In this document: positions 48,201 to 60,546 of the stretch, piece by piece | Layout: each line of letters opens with the position of its first letter | Position numbering within the stretch: position 1 is the first letter of the stretch | NCBI GenBank assembly: GCA_030272155.1 | Contig: CP126191.1 | Location: forward strand, 4,300,501 to 4,364,500 | DNA: 64,000 nt | Direction: 5' to 3' | Source of the DNA: Tetradesmus obliquus | Lineage: Eukaryota > Chlorophyta > Chlorophyceae > Sphaeropleales > Scenedesmaceae | The notes under the pieces: model-generated | Database searches by the model: none | What the model saw: the letters and a program-made list of their open reading frames with translations, nothing else | Told to the model about the DNA's origin: nothing | Program-made: the position numbers and the translations under genes

Positions 48201-51200
48201 CCGCCCGTCATGGTGGCGTGATGGTGGCACCATAGCAGGGTGGGCTGCTGGTGCACATGCAGTGGGGTTAGGGTTGAGGTTTTGGAAACCTAACCTACAC
48301 GGCAGTGGCTTATGAGCCACACAGATCAAGGCTGGTGTCTGTTCTTGAGTTATGAGCGCCCGGGGTGAAGCTTTGAATTTTAGAATGCATTATGCGTTCA
48401 CCCTGTTGTGGCTTATACCTTAAAAGTGTGTCAGGACCTATATGTCCTGGATTTGTCTGAAATCGTCCTTTTACAAAACATGTAGTACATGTAACATTCT
48501 GTCTCTCAATGAAGAATTGCAGGAGGCAGCGCAGCTTGCTCGTTTCTACTGCGTCCAATGATTGCATCTAGGTGTATAATTATACGTGTCCAGGACCCAA
48601 AACTCTGGACATAATGGTATGCAATTTGGCTGTGTTGCGTGTTATAACCCATAATTCCAGCTACAATTGCCGCTTGCCAACGCTCCCTCCTCGTTACAAC
48701 TCTACATAAGACAGCGCCATGGCTTACTCTTACAAGCGGGAGAACACAAGGTTGCTATGCATATGCGTGCATGCATGCATGTTGGTACACATTTTGATCC
48801 ACGCCTACACAAGATAAATGGGGTTCCAGCCCAAAAACTGGATCCTGAATGCACTCGCAGCTGACGTCACGGCGCGAGTGACCACACGTTTTGTGCAAAC
48901 CTTGCTGCAAGGATTGCTTGCAATGTGCACCGACCACCACAGCCGCCTCACAAACTTGCTGTTGCTTTAAAAGCATCCAGCGCAGCTGACACCCCAGTTA
49001 CTCTGAACTGCAGGCCGCACCTGCCGTTGTGCAGGTGTAAACAGGGATGCCCTGCAACACAAATGATATTGCATTGATCTGGCTGTCGCGCGCCTTGGCT
49101 GCAATGTGACAAATGACCTGCCAGGGTAAGGTAAATGCAGGCAGGCATTGCGCAGCAGCTTGACCACACGTGCTTCACATGCTGTGCAGTGGGCTGCAAA
49201 ACAACGACATGCATGCACTCCCAGTGCAGGGCTGTGGCTCACACACCTTGCACACAAGCAAGGCGCGCTTCAACAGAATGACATGATATCATCAGGCTGA
49301 TTCTATGCACTGGACAAGGCGGACACAACATACCCAGCAACAAGTCAAAGGGCAGTACCCTTTTCAAGAGCTGACAATGTGACTGTTGCTCATTGACGTC
49401 ATGCATGCGCAGCAGCACATCGCACGTCGCTCAGGTTTGAACTCAGTGGTGTTCACAAGTGGCATGCACTACTGAGCTGTTTGTGTGCGCAAGTGCCCAG
49501 CCAATGACCATGAAAACAACCTGCCTGCCTGCGGAGGCACTTGTTGGGCAGCAGATGCACCGCAAGTGTGTAGGGGTCGAGTATCGTCCCAACACAAGCA
49601 GAGTTGGTGCATTGCTGCCATAGAAAGGCATATGGTAGGCCATGTTGTCAGCGGCAGCCGGCGGGAAGATTCAACAAGTTGTGGATCTCCACTGCATGCT
49701 GTACATGGCACTGCCACCCAACCATGGCATGCACACCTCAACTGCAGCTTTGCGCAGCATCATAACACCAGCAGCTTAAAGTTGACAGATCAGTTTGCAA
49801 CCTGCACAACAGTGACAGCAGGCGATGACCTACAGGCAAGGCGCCGCTGGTGACAGGTCCGCAAGCCCGCACATCTTCTCTGCTGTGCAGAGCCAGGTCC
49901 AGTGATTGCAAGCACTCACAATTTGAACAGCTATGGCGACGTGCAGTTTTTTTTTGGTTAGTTAGTCCACATTGTAACCAGGTAGGCAGGCCAAAAACAA
50001 GGCCACCAGTTTTGCTCAGGCTGGTCCCTCGCACATGTAACAGCACAAACTGCCAATGCTGAGACTGTCTACCTTCAACACTACTGTGCAAGCATGCGGG
50101 AAGAAGTGCTTGCCAAGGCCACAGCAGCACGCACAGCAGCTGGCCACCCCGCCGCCACCACTTCTTGATGCCTTGGCACTGCACTGCACCTCTGTGCCAC
50201 CCACGCTGCAACATGCGTGCAACCTTGCGGCCCCCGCTGCCACCGCCTTTTGCTGTCCTCCTCCTCTCAAAACGTATGACTACTACAATGAACCACAAGA
50301 GAGCATGATTCACAGTGCTGGCTGCTGTCATAAACTAAAAGAGGCTGCAGACGCAGGCGCTAGAGAGCAAAACCGCAATGTGCGAAGCAGGGCCTAGTAA
50401 GCAAAGAAGCAAACATAATGAACACTGCCTGTTGCATGACAACTGTTACGTCAGAGCCACCGCTGCCAGGGCCAGTGCATCTCAGCCTGACACCAGCATT
50501 GTCTGGACAAACAGTTGGATCCGGCCAACATTGCTGCGCCTGCTGCTGGCTGCAAGCGTCATGAAGCTGGCACAGCACAGGCTATGAAAAAAATCCAGGT
50601 CGTTGCTAACATATGCCTGAACTACGTCTCGAAAGGTAAACATAGTGTGTGTAGCTGTATCAATCACTTCAGCAACACACGATGTCCATGGCCACTTTTG
50701 TGGCAAGCTCCTGCCAAGCTGGGTTGTCAGTCACTAATCGGCAACAATGCCATACAATCACAATATTATGACCTTGCATCCAGTCACATCTGCAACTGGG
50801 TGCCCAGCAGCAGCGCATGTCTCAAAGCAGCATTCCGCATACAGACAACACCAAGAGCACAAGCATCACAGTGTAGTGCTATCACAGCCACATCCGTAAC
50901 AGGACGCCAAAATCAGTTGCAGCACTGTCCACTGACAAAACTGGCAGTACACAGCATCTCACAACTCCAGCATTTGCTGAAGCGTTGGTTTCTACCGTTT
51001 TCATGCTGAACATCCCAGCCAAATTGTCAACAGGCTGCAGAAGTATTCCTTGCTATCTACTGCGGGCACTGTGCCGATTGAGCCCCTGCAAGCTGCTCAG
51101 CGCGGCACTCACATTCTGGTGGCGCACCGGCGTCACTGCTGCAAGACAACCAGCGTCACTCCTCTGCTGATGCACGGGCCAACTTGGCAAACTCAAGATG

Positions 51201-51332
51201 ACGTACGCAGGCGCAAGAGATAGTGTTCCTCAACGTCCATAACCAATCAGACATGCTCAAACCAATGTCAGCATCCCACAAAGATACAGCAACCAATGCT
51301 GCCCAGATGTCGGCACAGCCCGTATGTGGCAG
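48039..51332. other. Large convergent intergenic region
   Basis: More than 3 kb between the DUF1499 stop (+) and the receptor-kinase stop (-). TGTAA at 48124-48128 may end the DUF1499 transcript. AT-richer around 48290-48660. A minus-strand ORF (50331-49738, 197 codons) shows no domain and its codon pattern resembles non-coding sequence. I see no supported gene. Confidence 0.5.
48124..48128 (+). terminator. Candidate TGTAA poly(A) signal of the DUF1499 gene
   Basis: TGTAA 86 bases after the stop codon, between copies of the duplicated coding end. Confidence 0.4.
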
Positions 51333-54300
51333 CTATACCACAGTGTTGCCCAACCCCTGATACCCACCGCTGTCTTCGTCAGCAGAATACTCACCCCACA
51401 AGGGGGCGGCAGGCTCCGACCTGCACCTGCCTAGCTGATCAGCAGCACTGCCGCCAGCAGAGGCAGCAGCAGCAGCAGTCTGGTCCTGCCCTCCTGGCTG
51501 CTCATCATCAGGCAGCAGTGTATCATCACCAACCTCATTTACATCATCTGCAGCAGCTGAAGCTGCTACGAAGCTCCGCTGTGCCTGCAGGCGCTGCTGC
51601 TGCTTGTGGGGAGTCCTGCCAAACAGCACAGGCGGCATGGATTGCGCACGCTGCATGCTGTCCGGCTGCTGCTGCTGCTGGTGCTGCTGTCCAGCTGCTT
51701 GTGCCATGTCAGCAGGCAGCTGCTGCTTGAGGTACTCCAGCGCCTCCAGCAGCTGCTCTGCTGTGGGCCGCTGCTCGGGTGCTGTGGCCCAGCAGTGCTC
51801 CATGAGGGTGGCGTACTGCTGCGGCATGCTGTCCGGCACGACCGGCCTGCAGCAAACAGCACGATCAAACATGGCCAGGTGCTACAGTCAGTGTCAGCTA
51901 GTCAGTGACACTAGTGCAGTGACAAAAGCAGCAACATACGTGCGCCAAATGCTTCACTTTACCCTGCAGATGTGCTGGCGGGCGCTGCTGCTCACCGCAG
52001 GTCGTTGACCACGACTGTCTCAAAGAACTGCCCGTACAGCAGCTTGCCGAAGGGCTGCTCGCCGGTGTACAGCGCGTGCATCATGATGCCAAAGCTGTAG
52101 ATGTCACTGCAGGCAGCAAGCAGCAGGCAAGGCAGCGCGCACAAGGCAGGGTTGGGTGAGACCACAGTAACAGCGCAGGCCTGCTTCGTATGTGCTTGGT
52201 AGCTGGCTGTTCATGCGCTGCAGATCTGAATGCAGGATACACACATGCGCCTGCGACTTGCCCATAGCTGGGCCCAGCCACAGAAATATCACAGCCCCAG
52301 CACCAGCCCGCACCTGGCGGGGCTCATGCGCCTGTGACTTGCCCCTATCTGAGCACCGTCATTCACAGCCACAGCAGCGCCACCGCTAGTTTAGCCTCAC
52401 CTGGCAGGGCTCATGCGCCCGAAGCGCAGCAGCTCTGGCGCGGTGTGTGTGATGGTGCCCAGGTTCTGCGTGGTGCGGTGCGTCTTGTGCTGCTGCAGCG
52501 CCCGGCTGACGCCCAGGTCGGCCACCTTGGCACACGCGCCAAAGCTCGCGGCAGGGTCGCTCGCCACCAGGCAGTTGCGGCAGTTCTGCGGGCACCAGCA
52601 CCAAGCAGGTCAGCAGGGTTTGAAAGTGTACCGAAAGGCGAGCGTTGAAAGGCGGAGTGGCTGCACGGCTGCCTCGTCGCAGCCCTGCAAAGGCACCTGC
52701 AGCTGCTGCTCAGTCTTCGTGCCGTGCAGCTGCCCACACGCAGCAGGGAGGGTGCTTACCAGGTCGCCGTGCACCACCTTGGCCGCGTGCAGCGCCACCA
52801 GGCCTGTCGCCGCGTCGTGCAGCAGCTGCAGCAGCCGCGCCATGGCCTCAGGCTCGCCCGCCTTGAGCCGTGCCGGCAGCCCCAGCCGCACCACCACATA
52901 ATCGCGCAGCGTGCCTAGGTCACAAAACTCCTGCAGTAGCAGCAGCAGCAGCAGCGAGAACACGGCACGATGAGCAACACAGCACGTGCAAGATCGCGTG
53001 CGTAGGTCACAGCACTCCTGCAGGCGAAGGTACATTGCATGGGTGGGTGGCGTGTGTGCTGCTGGCGGCTGAGTTGGTGCTATAGGGTGCAGATAAGTGC
53101 GTCATTAGCCGCCTCGCCTGACCCTGCCACAGCAGCAGAGTCTGAGCAAGCATGATCAACACATCCAGGACGCAGCAATAGTGCTCACAGACATCAGCGG
53201 TCCCAGGCGGGGAACAGCACAAACACTTGTCTCCATGCTATTGCCGTGCAAGTTGTTGACCTCCTTGCATGCCAAACAGAGCAGCCTGCAAGGGCCCACT
53301 CACCTGCAGCAGCCAAGTGGCCAGCTTGGTCGTCTGCAGCTGGCCTTCGCCTGACGTCCTGCTGCTGGTGTGGGGAGCGCTGCCTGCTGCCGCCAGGGGC
53401 GGCGTGCCACTAGAGCCTGCAGAGGCTGCTGTGGCGTGGAAGCCGCGCCACTCCGGCACATTGACCTGGTTGCTGTTGCGCGACGATGCATTGGGGTCGC
53501 TGCCGTATGTGCTGCGTGACGTGCTGTTGCAGGTGGACAGCGGTGCCACATACAGCGAGAACTCCTCGCCCGTGGTAGACTCGCAGCTGCTGCCGCCGCC
53601 GCCTCCGACGCGCGCGTGTGTGAGGCACTTGTACGCAGCCACAACGCATCGGCTCCTGAAGGACATCTGCAGGATCATTTCGTTCTGGATGTCCTCTGCA
53701 GCATCAGCTGAGTGCTCCATCACCTTCACTGCCACGCGCCGGCTGCAGTACGTGCCCTGGTACACATGGCCAAAGGAGCCAGAGCCCACAAACTCGCCTG
53801 CAGCACAGCCACGGCATGCAGCATGGCTGTTGAAGGGAGCAGCGCTGGCGGCAGTTGAGGGTTCTTGCATAGGAAAGGGAAGTACCTGCTAAGCGCCAGG
53901 TCGTGCTGTGATCATTACAGGCTAGCCCATTCCACTGCACATGCCGCCACTTGACAGCTGCACTCAGCAATTGATACGACTCAGCAGCAGGCCAAACTCA
54001 CCAAACTCGACAGAGTCAAAGTCCGTGCCAAAGCCGCAGTGCGGGTTGGAGTAGCTGCTGATCAGCTGCCAGTCCTTGCCGGTGCCTTGTGGGCCATGGC
54101 AGGCTGCCACTGCACCAGAGCCGCCGCTGCCACTGCAACGCCGGAAACAGAAGACAGCAGCAGCAACAGCACCGTCAGCGGCATGCCAACACACTTGTCC
54201 TGTGTGCCGTCACAATGCAATTGCATTTGCTGCTTGCTGTGGCACGCCAACACATTGTGCTGAGGGGTGTGGTAGGGAGGACAGACGGCAGCAACAGGAC

Positions 54301-56714
54301 CAGCAGAAGGAGCAGCAAAAACAGGGCAGGTCGAACTCTGAAAAGCGCCACTTACCGCTTGGCCAGCTTGTCATCTTGCATGCTGTCCCTGTTGGTGCCT
54401 GGTGGGGCTTCGGTGCCGCCCTTGTCAGTGCCCACCACACTGCTGGGCAGCTGCTGCTGCTGCATCCTGCGCCGCCGGCGCACAAACAGCGCCATACCCA
54501 CGAGCAGTGCAACTGCAGACACAGCAGCAGCAGAGCAGGTTGATGAGACCTCGATCTTGTCCCTAAGCTTTGAGTTGAAGCATGGCTGTTGTTCATCAAC
54601 CAGCATGCTTGCTTGCCAGCAATCGACATTTGTTGCTGCTGCTGCTGCTGCTCGCTCATCTGGCCGCTGTTTGAGCTCAACTCCGCCAAGAACGTTATAC
54701 TCACACTGCAAGCTCACCTACGGCCACAACGGGGACTACAATGGCAGTGATCAGCACTGCTGCAGACGTCCCTGTCCGCTGCCGCTGCTGCTGCTCCGTC
54801 GTCAGCGTGTCTATGAGCCGGTTGATGCATGTCTCTGGCCCATCACGCCGCAGGCACGCCGGCTCCACGTAGTGCTCACACAGCCGCGTGACTGCTATGC
54901 AGTTCTGGGCATAGCCCCCTTGCTGCCCCCGACCCTGCATGACGGGAGTTGGCACGGCGCGCGCGATGCTTACTCTGCTGTGACGAAGGGATGTGCTACA
55001 CGCCAGAAAGACTGCCCAAGATACAGCGCCATCTCAGATTCAGTCAAACATAGTATGCAACCGGCTGGCACCAGCTGGCAGCACAGTGCAAGGGTTCTTT
55101 GCAGGTTAGCACTGCTGCTGTGCGTAACAGCTTTGCTGTGCTGCAGGCGCGCACCTCAATGTGTGTGTAGGGTACATCGAACGAAGCATCTTGAACGACC
55201 ATGGAATCTGGGTACAGCTTGCCCTGCAGGCAGCAGTACAAAGCACAGCTTTACGCCCGCCATCCGCAGCCACCCAAGGCACAGCAGTGCCCCAAAAGAA
55301 TGGCAGACGGGTTAGCTTGACGCGCTGGAAGCATATGCTAGCAACACAGGATGCATTGCATAAGAGGACCGGCTGGCCTCAACTCTGCTGCTGTTGCTGC
55401 TGCTGCTCCTCTTCTCCACGCACCTTGTATGTCACATCGACTACAGACACCTCTTGCGGCGCATTGGGGTTAGGCCACAGGCTGCTGCGCGGCAGGCGCC
55501 GAATGGTCTCTGCTGACTCATTGCCAGAGGTGCAGGCCAGCCGCAGCCTGTACACGTTGTCACACCACACACGCGACCCGGGCTGCGCAGGCACAGTAGT
55601 CAGCCACACATGCCAGTGTCAGTCGCAGGACTCCAAGCCCCGCGCAGAACAGAGTGCAGGCTCCGCCTGCAGTAGCAAGGTGACAGGTAGGCAGCCGCTG
55701 TTTATCACGTTGCGTAAGCGGTTGTGCAAAATCCAGGCTATGGGGTTGCGGCTGCTAGTCATGCGTTGCCTGTCGTTGACAGAGAAATTGCGATTCGCAA
55801 GTAAGCATCTGAGGGAGTGCTGTGCATCATCAGCCCGCACCTTGCCTACTACAAAGTCATAGGTGGGGTTGGTGCCGCGCCTGTCATTGGCGATGGTCAG
55901 GTTCCCCTTGAGGTGCACGATGCAGGTGGCGCACACCTCCAGTATCTCATACGCAAAGTTGAGGTCCAGCGTGGGCCAGGTGCCGGGTGCGCCCTGTATG
56001 GTGAGGTTCCTGCGGGTGGGCGGGGTGGCTGAGAAGTGCTCGCGAGTGCTGTTGCGTGCGCAAGCCAGACTGCAGATGCAAATGAGACTCAGACACACAC
56101 TCGTGTGCGCCTGTTCGCAGCAAGATGCTGACTTGCCGTTGCTGGCGGCATAGCAACTCTAGGTCAGTGCACAGCACTGCTGGTGGCACGAGCATGGCTG
56201 CTGATCACTACTGCCGTTGATAAGGGCACGCCAGGCCCACTGCTAGCCATGAGCAGTGACGCTGCTCAGTGGGCCTGCTGCTGCACACCTCTCTAAAGGG
56301 AATGGGGAGCCCATCAGCGAGTCAAACTCATGTGTTCTGGCCAAGCTGTAGTCACGCAGCATGATGATGTTGGTCACACGATTGTCTGCCAGCGCGTGCA
56401 GATTGGTTGCAACAACAGCACCAGGCAGCAGCACAGGGCAGCTGCAGGTGAGAGGAGGACTAGCAGCTGCCAAGTTGCATGACCCGCGCCACCACAGCTG
56501 CACTTATAGTATGAAACTTCACCACAGCACGGGCATGCACAAGGAGCACAGCTGAGCAGACGGTACTTGCCTTGAGGAGAGTGGTGCTGTTGCCTGTGGG
56601 CGTCTCCGACACGTATGCTGTTGCTTCAGGCGCCACTTCCGTAAGCGCCACTGCAATGCATGGTGTTGCGACCAGCAACAGCAGCACGGCTGGCTTCAAA
56701 CGTCCCGGTACCAT
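51333..56714 (-). CDS. Receptor-like protein kinase (TKL-type), single-pass membrane
   Basis: Thirteen minus-strand exons: 56714-56571, 56497-56289, 56069-55841, 55582-55424, 55223-55155, 54934-54718, 54512-54356, 54132-54002, 53797-53304, 52930-52760, 52585-52401, 52106-51996, 51846-51333; 929 residues, in frame. Signal peptide (LLLLVATPCIAVAL), an ectodomain of ~300 residues with N-glycosylation sites and a beta-helix-like layout (NRVTNIIMLRDYSL, NLTIQGAPG, HLKGNLTIANDRRGT), a transmembrane helix (~328-353) ending in RRRRR, then the kinase: GSGSFGHVYQG (443-453), K463 in VAVKVM, a ~100-residue Ser/Gly insert, EFCDLGTLRDYV, catalytic loop VVHGDLNCRN (D659), ADLG (D683), TAPELL (E711), DIYSFGIMM, and a C-terminal WATAPEQRPT. 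Core catalytic residues are present. The intron after exon 1 uses a GC donor. The ligand is unknown; this ectodomain style is common in algal kinases. Confidence 0.9.
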
Positions 56715-57459
56715 GCTGAGTGCACGTCTCGGTGTGCGGGGGGTCAGCCACGATGATCAGTGCGGTGGACCGCCAAGCTCAATCATAGTTGCGAAGCAAG
56801 CAAAAAATACATGTGTAGACGGTGGGATCCGGCTGATCAGCGGCCACAGTAAACTGCCGCGTAGGCGATGTGGGAGCACAGCTACTGTACAGAGCCGTAA
56901 CCACAGCGTGCTCACTTGGTTGCATTACAACTGAATATAATTCAAACACAGCACGAACCGAGCAGCAGGCATTCAGCACTCGAGTCCGCTGCAGCTGTCT
57001 TCTTGCATCACACCTATGATGTGACTTGTTAGCATTGTTCTCTGTTGGCAATGAGCCCTCGTTAGCGACCAGCAACTCCTTATGGTTTCCTTGTGCACCA
57101 ATAGCTGACAGATCAAGGCCTTGTATAGTGACTCCTGCATCTGACACAGGTGGCTCTGTATCCTGCCGAAGCACCCCTGCTGTGAAACGTTCCTTGACCA
57201 CAGCAGATACATTGTTGCTTAGTTGTTACACCAGTTTTGCACAAATTAATGCAACCCTGTGCTGCCCCGCAGTCAATCTATGGTTCAAACACATGTTCAC
57301 GAGAAGAACCAGGGCAATTACAACTGCCTACAAACTGCCGGAGGTCAAGTCATATACCACGGCCTTCCACTGTGATAAGTAGCATTGATTTACTGCTGCA
57401 GTCAGCGTGGCAAAGCGCAGTACTGCTGACCCTGTGCTCCGGATCATCGTCAGAGCGGG
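56715..57459. other. Divergent promoter region of the receptor kinase and HAD genes
   Basis: Separates outward-facing starts. ORFs in it have no recognisable domain. No clear TATA box; AT-rich around 56790-56960. Confidence 0.5.
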
Positions 57460-60400
57460 ATGATGCTCCAGCCTGCTGGCAGTGTTGCGTCTCGCTGTGC
57501 TGCTTCTGGCGTGCGGTGGTACTCTAGCAACCCTGTAGGACCACCAGGGTTTTGCCTAGACATAGATGGCGTGCTGAAGCGAGGGCAGCAAGTGCTCCCA
57601 GCTGCTCTGGAGGCGATGAAGCAGGTGCAGCAGCAATGTAGTGCTACAGTACTTCATTTCACGCATGCCGCATTTGTGGCGGAAGGACATAGGGAAAAAA
57701 CAAATGCGTCGCCACGGATGCCAAGGCTAAACTGGCACCATAACCACAGCAGCAGCAGCAGTGGCAGCAGCTCAGCAGTAGCAGCAGCAGTTGGAGTGCA
57801 GGACTGACCTCCCGCCTTCAAAGCCCAACAGCTAACTCGTCATTGTCAGCCGCATACGCTTTATTATGATGCTCTTTATGTGATGCGCTGCTGGCGTGCT
57901 GTTGTCGTTTGGCAACTGCAGCTGTGCCCCAATGGCAGGTGGCGCTTCCCAGTCTGCTTCATAACCAATGGAGGAGGCGTGCCTGAGGCCCACAAAGCGC
58001 AGCAGCTGTCAAAATGGCTTGGGGTGCCTGTGGGTGAGCAGCAGGTGCGCTTTACAGCACGGCAAGCTGGTACGTGATTAGTTTTCATCACAGACTGACC
58101 CAGCCAGACCCAAAACATCTGCACATGTCCGCAGGCCCTCCTGAGCAGCAGCAGAAGCAGCAGCAGGGTATGGCCATCCTGCTGTTTCATCATACCAATC
58201 TCAGCAGCAGCAGCAGCAGCAGCAGCCGCCGCAGCCGCAGCGGGGCATGAACATGCGTCTGCTCACTGCTGCTCTCTGCTGCTCATTGCCTGGCTGCTGG
58301 GCTGCCCCCGCCGTTCCCCACCCTGCGGCCACAGGTGGTGCTGTCACACACGCCTATGCGGCCACTGGCGGCAGCGCTGGGGCAGCAGCCTGTGCTGGTG
58401 GTGGGCCGGCATGAGGTGGCAGCAGTAGCAGCCAGCTACGGCTTCAGCAAGGTGCTGACCACGCGCCAGCTGGCAGCAGCACTGGGGCCAGGCGCGCTGC
58501 CTTTTCTTAAGCACAGCGCGGCAGCTGCTGGCAGGCAACCAGATCCAGGTGCGCTGGAATCGTTGATACATAAAGGCGCCCTGCCCTGGCTGACTGCGTG
58601 TTGCGCTGGGCGCAGTGCCCCTGGCATGGCTTCAGCCGCTGATGCCAGCAGTGCGCCAGCCTAGCAGTGCTGCTGGTGCAACGACTTTGAGGAAAGATCA
58701 GAAAGATCAGTTTGGGGTACATTTGTAGGGGCTTGCAAAACTCCTGCTGGCTGCGCTGGCCCTCTGCATGTGCAATGGCAGCAAAGTTGCCTGCCATCAC
58801 AGCTGTGCTGTGTCTTTGCTTACTGCATTTGCAGCAGGTGCTGGAGGGGTGTCTCCTGTGCGTGACCTTGGGTGGGGCAGTGAGCAGCAGCCCATCGCAG
58901 CGGTGCTGGTGTGCAGCGACCCAGCAGGCAGCGACTGGTACCAGGTGAGAGCTGGCAGTGAGGCATGTGGCAGTTCGTAACAGTTCAAACTTGTGCTTGC
59001 CGCCTTCTCACGGAATCTAGTAGCCACAATGCACGCAAGGCTGTGCGGGTGCATTGCTGTAGCGAGGTTTGGCTCAGCCGCGCACAGTGAACGCAATGCA
59101 CAGCTCGCCTAGGTCACTGCAACAAGGCGGACTGCAGCACACGCGACAAACAATCAATGTAAGCATTGTTTTGCAGCGCCAACTGGCACCATAGAGGTGC
59201 ATCTGCTCAACTACTGGTGCTGTCTGCGCTTGCAGGATCTGCAGCTGCTGACAGATGTCATCACGTCGCATGGCGTGCCAAGCAGGACTCAGCCAGTGCC
59301 AGGTGCGGTGGAGCCGCGCGGTATGAGCTGCAGGGGCCAAAACGATGTGGCCTTGCTCCATGTAGCCGTTGTTCGTACAACGAAATGCATGGATCATCAT
59401 GCAGGCAGAAACACTTCACTAATAGCTTGCGACATGACTACTGCTTACACTGTGTTCTGCCAGATGCGCAGTACAGTAGCAAAGCAACAGCTGCTGGCAG
59501 AGTTCAGCTGGCTCAGCGCTGCAACAGCCGCCACCCACCTGGACACGTATCAGCCACTGCATGTGTGCCCGCTTGCCCCTGCAGGCTCGCAGCCGGTGCA
59601 ACTGTTCTTCTCCAACCCCGACCTTGTGTGGGCCACTGACTACCCGCGGCCGCGCTTCGGGCAGGGCGCGTTCAGCACCATGCTGGCGGCAGTGCACAGC
59701 AGGCTCACGGGTGAGCGCAGACACATGGATATGTTGTTGACAGTGAGATGGCATGTTGCCTGTCAGCATGTGGAGGTAAAGCAGGCCTAACGAAGTAGCC
59801 TGTTGTTGACATTAAGACCAGTCTTGGTGAAATTGTAGTTTGTGAACAGTTTGCATGTAAGCAGTCATCATCATCACCATGCCGTCGATCGAATTGGTCG
59901 GTGAAAATGTACTCAACTAAAATAACGACAACGAAAAATGGGTTTACGGTTTGTGTCAAGTGACTGCTGGCTGTGTCGTCCGCTTGGCCTGCAGGCACGC
60001 CACTCCCCAATGCAAAGTGGTTTGGCAAGCCCAACCCTGAACCCTACAGGTGGGACTGCTCAGCAAACTAGATGCACATGCAGTGAACTGTACTGATGGC
60101 TGATGCTTACAAAGCCTTTGCACGCATGCCAAGGCGCTGGCCTCAAGAATCCACACAATGTAGCACCCATGCAGCACCCTCCTTTGCTGGGCTGAGAGGG
60201 CTTATGGATTGCTGCTTCCTGCTGGGCTGTGCCTGCACACAGGATCGCCGAGCAGCTCCTGTTGCAGCAAGCAGTGCAGCTGGGCCTAGCAGACGCAGCT
60301 GCGGGCACAGCGCCAGGCACGATCTTCAGCAGCATCTTTGCAGTGGGTGACAACCCGGCGGCTGACGTGCGCGGCGCCAACCAGGCGGGCGCGCCCTGGG

Positions 60401-60546
60401 TGTCAGTGCTGGTGCGCAGCGGTGTGTTCACAGGCGCTGGCAATGACTGCCAGGACCCTGCGCACCTGGTGGTGGATGACGTGGCCGCAGCAGTGGCGGC
60501 GGCGCTGCACAGGGCCAGGAGCAGCAGGTGGCACAGCATGCGCTGA
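57460..60546 (+). CDS. HAD-superfamily hydrolase, CECR5/HDHD5 type, probably mitochondrial
   Basis: Eight exons: 57460-57624, 57922-58044, 58335-58548, 58835-58944, 59236-59302, 59585-59710, 59995-60049, 60243-60546; 387 residues, in frame. The N-terminus (MMLQPAGSVASRCAASGVRW) is basic and Ser/Ala-rich, suggesting import into mitochondria, where the human and yeast relatives sit. HAD motif I is FCLDIDGVL (nucleophile D34, D36), motif II CFITNGGG, then VVLSHTPMRPL, motif III Lys in FGKPNPEPY, and motif IV FAVGDNPAADVRGA. QLFFSNPDLVWATDYPRPRF and GAFSTML are characteristic of the CECR5 subfamily. A phosphatase-type reaction is expected; the substrate is not known. The end of exon 2 has two possible donors; the later one is chosen because it gives QQVVLSH, matching relatives. 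Exon 5 to exon 7 introns are long relative to exons. Confidence 0.92.

Noticed and set aside
48264..48282. TTAGGG-like telomere sequence
   Set aside because: Only one TTAGGG occurs, flanked by GGTTGAGG; not an array and not at a sequence end.
49738..50331. 197-codon minus-strand ORF in the large intergenic region
   Set aside because: No domain, signal or conserved motif, and Cys/Trp/His-rich composition typical of chance ORFs in this GC-rich DNA.
54089..55315. 408-codon plus-strand ORF
   Set aside because: Antisense to the ectodomain, transmembrane and juxtamembrane exons of the receptor kinase, whose domains are clear on the other strand; composition is Cys/His/Arg shadow translation.
55619..55840. 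Read-through of the kinase ectodomain exon beyond 55841 (RNFSVNDRQRM frame)
   Set aside because: Open but unlike related ectodomains; splicing from 55841 to 55582 gives VVGKPGSRVWCDN, which matches the family layout and keeps phase.
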